Assembly: GCA_016302405.1 (NCBI GenBank)
Contig: JAEDNR010000084.1
Coordinates: 1 to 8,007, forward strand
DNA: 8,007 nucleotides
Direction: 5' to 3'
Origin: Oscillospiraceae bacterium
GTDB taxonomy: Bacteria; Bacillota; Clostridia; Oscillospirales; Oscillospiraceae
The translations under genes and the position numbers were made by a program. Positions 6,641 to 8,007 of the stretch are shown here, in pieces; position 1 is the first letter of the stretch, and every line of letters begins with the position of its first letter. The notes under the pieces were generated by a model. The model had not been told where the DNA came from. It ran no database searches and saw only the letters and a list, made by a program, of their open reading frames with translations.

Positions 6641-7801
6641 TCAGCTCCGTTTTTTCTTCCGCTTCCCCCGGGTCAGTCTGCCAACAAAAGGCTCGTAGGC
6701 TTTCATGGCTCCCTTGGGGCAAAACTCGCCGCAGCAGAAGCAGCTGATGCACTTGTTCCGGTCAATTTTCGGCCGCCCGTTTACCATGGTGATGGCCTTG
6801 GCAGGACAGCCAATGGCGCATTTTCCGCAGCCCACGCAGGTTTTGTCCGGCTTGGGCCTGGTGACCAGCATTCCCTTTGCCAGCCGGTGGAACCACTCGC
6901 TGCGAAGGCCCCAGAAGCGAATATCCACCGGGGGCTGGAGCTTGAAATCCGGCACCCGGAAGGGCTCCGGGTCCCCGAACAGGGTAAGCGCCCGGGCATT
7001 TCCCGGGATTAGCCCACGATCCGCCGCCTCGGCAAGGGTGGGTACGCCGTCTTTTCCCAAACCGATGAGGTCTGCCGCCAGCAGGTCCAGGGCATGAGGA
7101 TTGAAAGAAGCCAGCAGCACGCCCACATGCCGGGGATCCCCATAGGAGGGGCCGTTTCCCTCCATGGCAAGCACACCATCGCAGATGGAAAGCCGGGGCT
7201 TTAAATAACCGCACAGGTCCACCAGCATGGAAGCAAACGCTTCATGGGTGGGAAAGCGGTAGTGAAACTCCGTCTTGTGGGTCCCGGTGATGGCCCCGAA
7301 CATATTCTTGCAGGCACCGGTGTAGCCCATGAGGGCGTGGGTCTTCAGCTTGCACAGGTCAATGATGGCGTCCGCTTTCAGCAGGTAGTCACAGCACCAG
7401 AAGCTGCGCAGTATCTTTCCCTCCGGCACCGTCACCTCAGTCTCGCCGAAGTCATCGTTGAGCCTTGCCCCCGTTCGGGTGACCTGGGTCATGCCCGTTG
7501 CCCGGTACACCGCATCCAGAAAGGGCTTGCGGTAGGGGCCTCCCGGGCTGTCCCCTACCACAACCTCCGCCCCACGCTCCGTAAGACGGCGGCACAGGGC
7601 GCAGACTATCTCCGGATGGGGTGTGGCTGCTTTCTCCGGGCCGTGGGCAACGACCAGGTTCGCCTTTACCGCGATCTTCATTCCGGGCTTTACCCAGCCC
7701 AGGGCATCCAGAGGCGCAAAGAGGGCATCCATTGCCCGCTCCACCGTCTCCGGCGCATAGTTTTCGCATCCAACGATGCTGACCCGTCCGTCCATATCCA
7801 T
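6641..7801 (-). CDS. DUF362 domain protein with C-terminal 2x[4Fe-4S] ferredoxin domain
   Basis: The product is 386 residues. The N-terminal part (about 40-250) has DUF362 hallmarks: VKANLV, the EKAATPHPE segment, VVGDSPGG (81-88), KLKTHALMGYTGACKNMFGA (151-170) and DGVLAMEGNGPSYGDPR. The C-terminus binds two [4Fe-4S] clusters through Cys322/325/328/332 (CVGCGKCAIGCP) and Cys351/354/357/361 (CISCFCCGEFCP). Cys356 is an extra cysteine within the second motif. A very basic tail (RGKRKKKRS) ends the chain. The reaction of this family is not settled; an electron-transfer role is inferred from the clusters, and no membrane segment is apparent. Two starts fit: ATG at 7801, only 3 nt from GAGGAG (7805-7810), and ATG at 7795 with 9-nt spacing. 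The second has the better spacing and would make the product two residues shorter. It converges on the ABC operon and shares its terminator. Confidence 0.88.
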   Translation of the reverse strand: MDMDGRVSIVGCENYAPETVERAMDALFAPLDALGWVKPGMKIAVKANLVVAHGPEKAATPHPEIVCALCRRLTERGAEVVVGDSPGGPYRKPFLDAVYRATGMTQVTRTGARLNDDFGETEVTVPEGKILRSFWCCDYLLKADAIIDLCKLKTHALMGYTGACKNMFGAITGTHKTEFHYRFPTHEAFASMLVDLCGYLKPRLSICDGVLAMEGNGPSYGDPRHVGVLLASFNPHALDLLAADLIGLGKDGVPTLAEAADRGLIPGNARALTLFGDPEPFRVPDFKLQPPVDIRFWGLRSEWFHRLAKGMLVTRPKPDKTCVGCGKCAIGCPAKAITMVNGRPKIDRNKCISCFCCGEFCPKGAMKAYEPFVGRLTRGKRKKKRS

Positions 7802-7836
7802 CCGCTCCTCTTTGCGAATCTTTTCTTTATTTCTTG

Positions 7837-7865
7837 CTTATCGGGATCAATCAGCAAATCGACAA
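7837..7865 (-). promoter_or_regulatory. Weak candidate promoter for the DUF362 gene
   Basis: On the minus strand, TTGTCG (7865-7860) and GATAAG (7842-7837) are 17 bp apart, each matching consensus at 4 of 6 positions. The -35 falls exactly at the inner edge of the right 144-bp repeat, so the repeat may contribute to the promoter. No better pair is seen before the ribosome binding site. Confidence 0.3.
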
Positions 7866-8007
7866 ATTGGAATTTGCCCGCAGGGCGGGCGGCCAAGTCG
7901 TGACAAACGTGGCCTGTAATCGTTTTCACCCTTTTAATTTTGGTATGATTGCCCCCGGCAATCATTTAGATTTAGATTCACTGCGTGCAGCACCACCCGC
8001 TCGGTAT
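7864..8007 (-). repeat. Right copy of the 144-bp dispersed repeat, cut by the window end
   Basis: This is the reverse complement of 291-434 with 13 mismatches and no gaps; 7940-8007 is identical to the complement of 291-358. It contains the same perfect hairpin (7945-7965) and a second, stronger one at 7876-7890 (GCCCGC/GCGGGC, loop AGG). The identity runs to the last base of the window, so the repeat probably continues beyond it. It lies directly upstream of the DUF362 gene. Confidence 0.85.

Noticed and set aside
291..8007. Composite transposon bounded by the inverted repeats
   Set aside because: No transposase or integrase is encoded, and target-site duplications cannot be seen because the right end is cut off. 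Kept only as a possibility in the findings.

Overview
The window looks like a stretch of chromosome from a moderately GC-rich gut-type Firmicute, most likely Clostridia of the Oscillospiraceae/Ruminococcaceae kind. Four things point there: strong AGGAGG-type ribosome binding sites, a lipoprotein signal ending in LCAC, near-consensus sigma-A promoters, and GC-rich palindromic repeats between genes. No marker gene fixes the genus, so the taxonomic call is inference.

Layout. Positions 1-686 hold no convincing gene. They contain a palindromic element made of two inverted, hairpin-bearing arms (9-218), the left copy of a 144-bp repeat (291-434), a good promoter (484-512) and a leader with a short open frame of unclear status. 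An MFS transporter follows (687-2039, +). After a 223-bp gap with AT-rich repeated boxes and its own promoter comes a three-gene ABC importer on the + strand: a substrate-binding lipoprotein (2263-3528), a fused two-domain permease (3655-5451) and an ATPase (5453-6565). A strong hairpin lies between the binding protein and the permease. A bidirectional terminator (6583-6617) closes the operon and also serves the convergent gene on the - strand, a DUF362 protein with a C-terminal two-cluster ferredoxin domain (6641-7801). The window ends in a second, inverted copy of the 144-bp repeat (7864-8007).

How the genes work together. The binding lipoprotein captures a ligand outside the membrane, the 2x6-helix permease moves it across, and the ATPase powers transport. 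The architecture is that of the Fe3+/sugar-phosphate/phosphonate class of importers (FbpABC/AfuABC type). The binding protein has no dityrosine pair where ferric-binding proteins normally have one, so iron is not secure as substrate. The MFS gene has its own promoter and is probably a separate unit. The DUF362 ferredoxin is transcribed toward the operon, so shared function is only a possibility.

The most unusual content is non-coding: two families of structured palindromic repeats. One places nearly identical inverted copies on both sides of the whole gene block. I see no transposase, integrase, CRISPR array, tRNA or rRNA, and no clear new multi-gene system.
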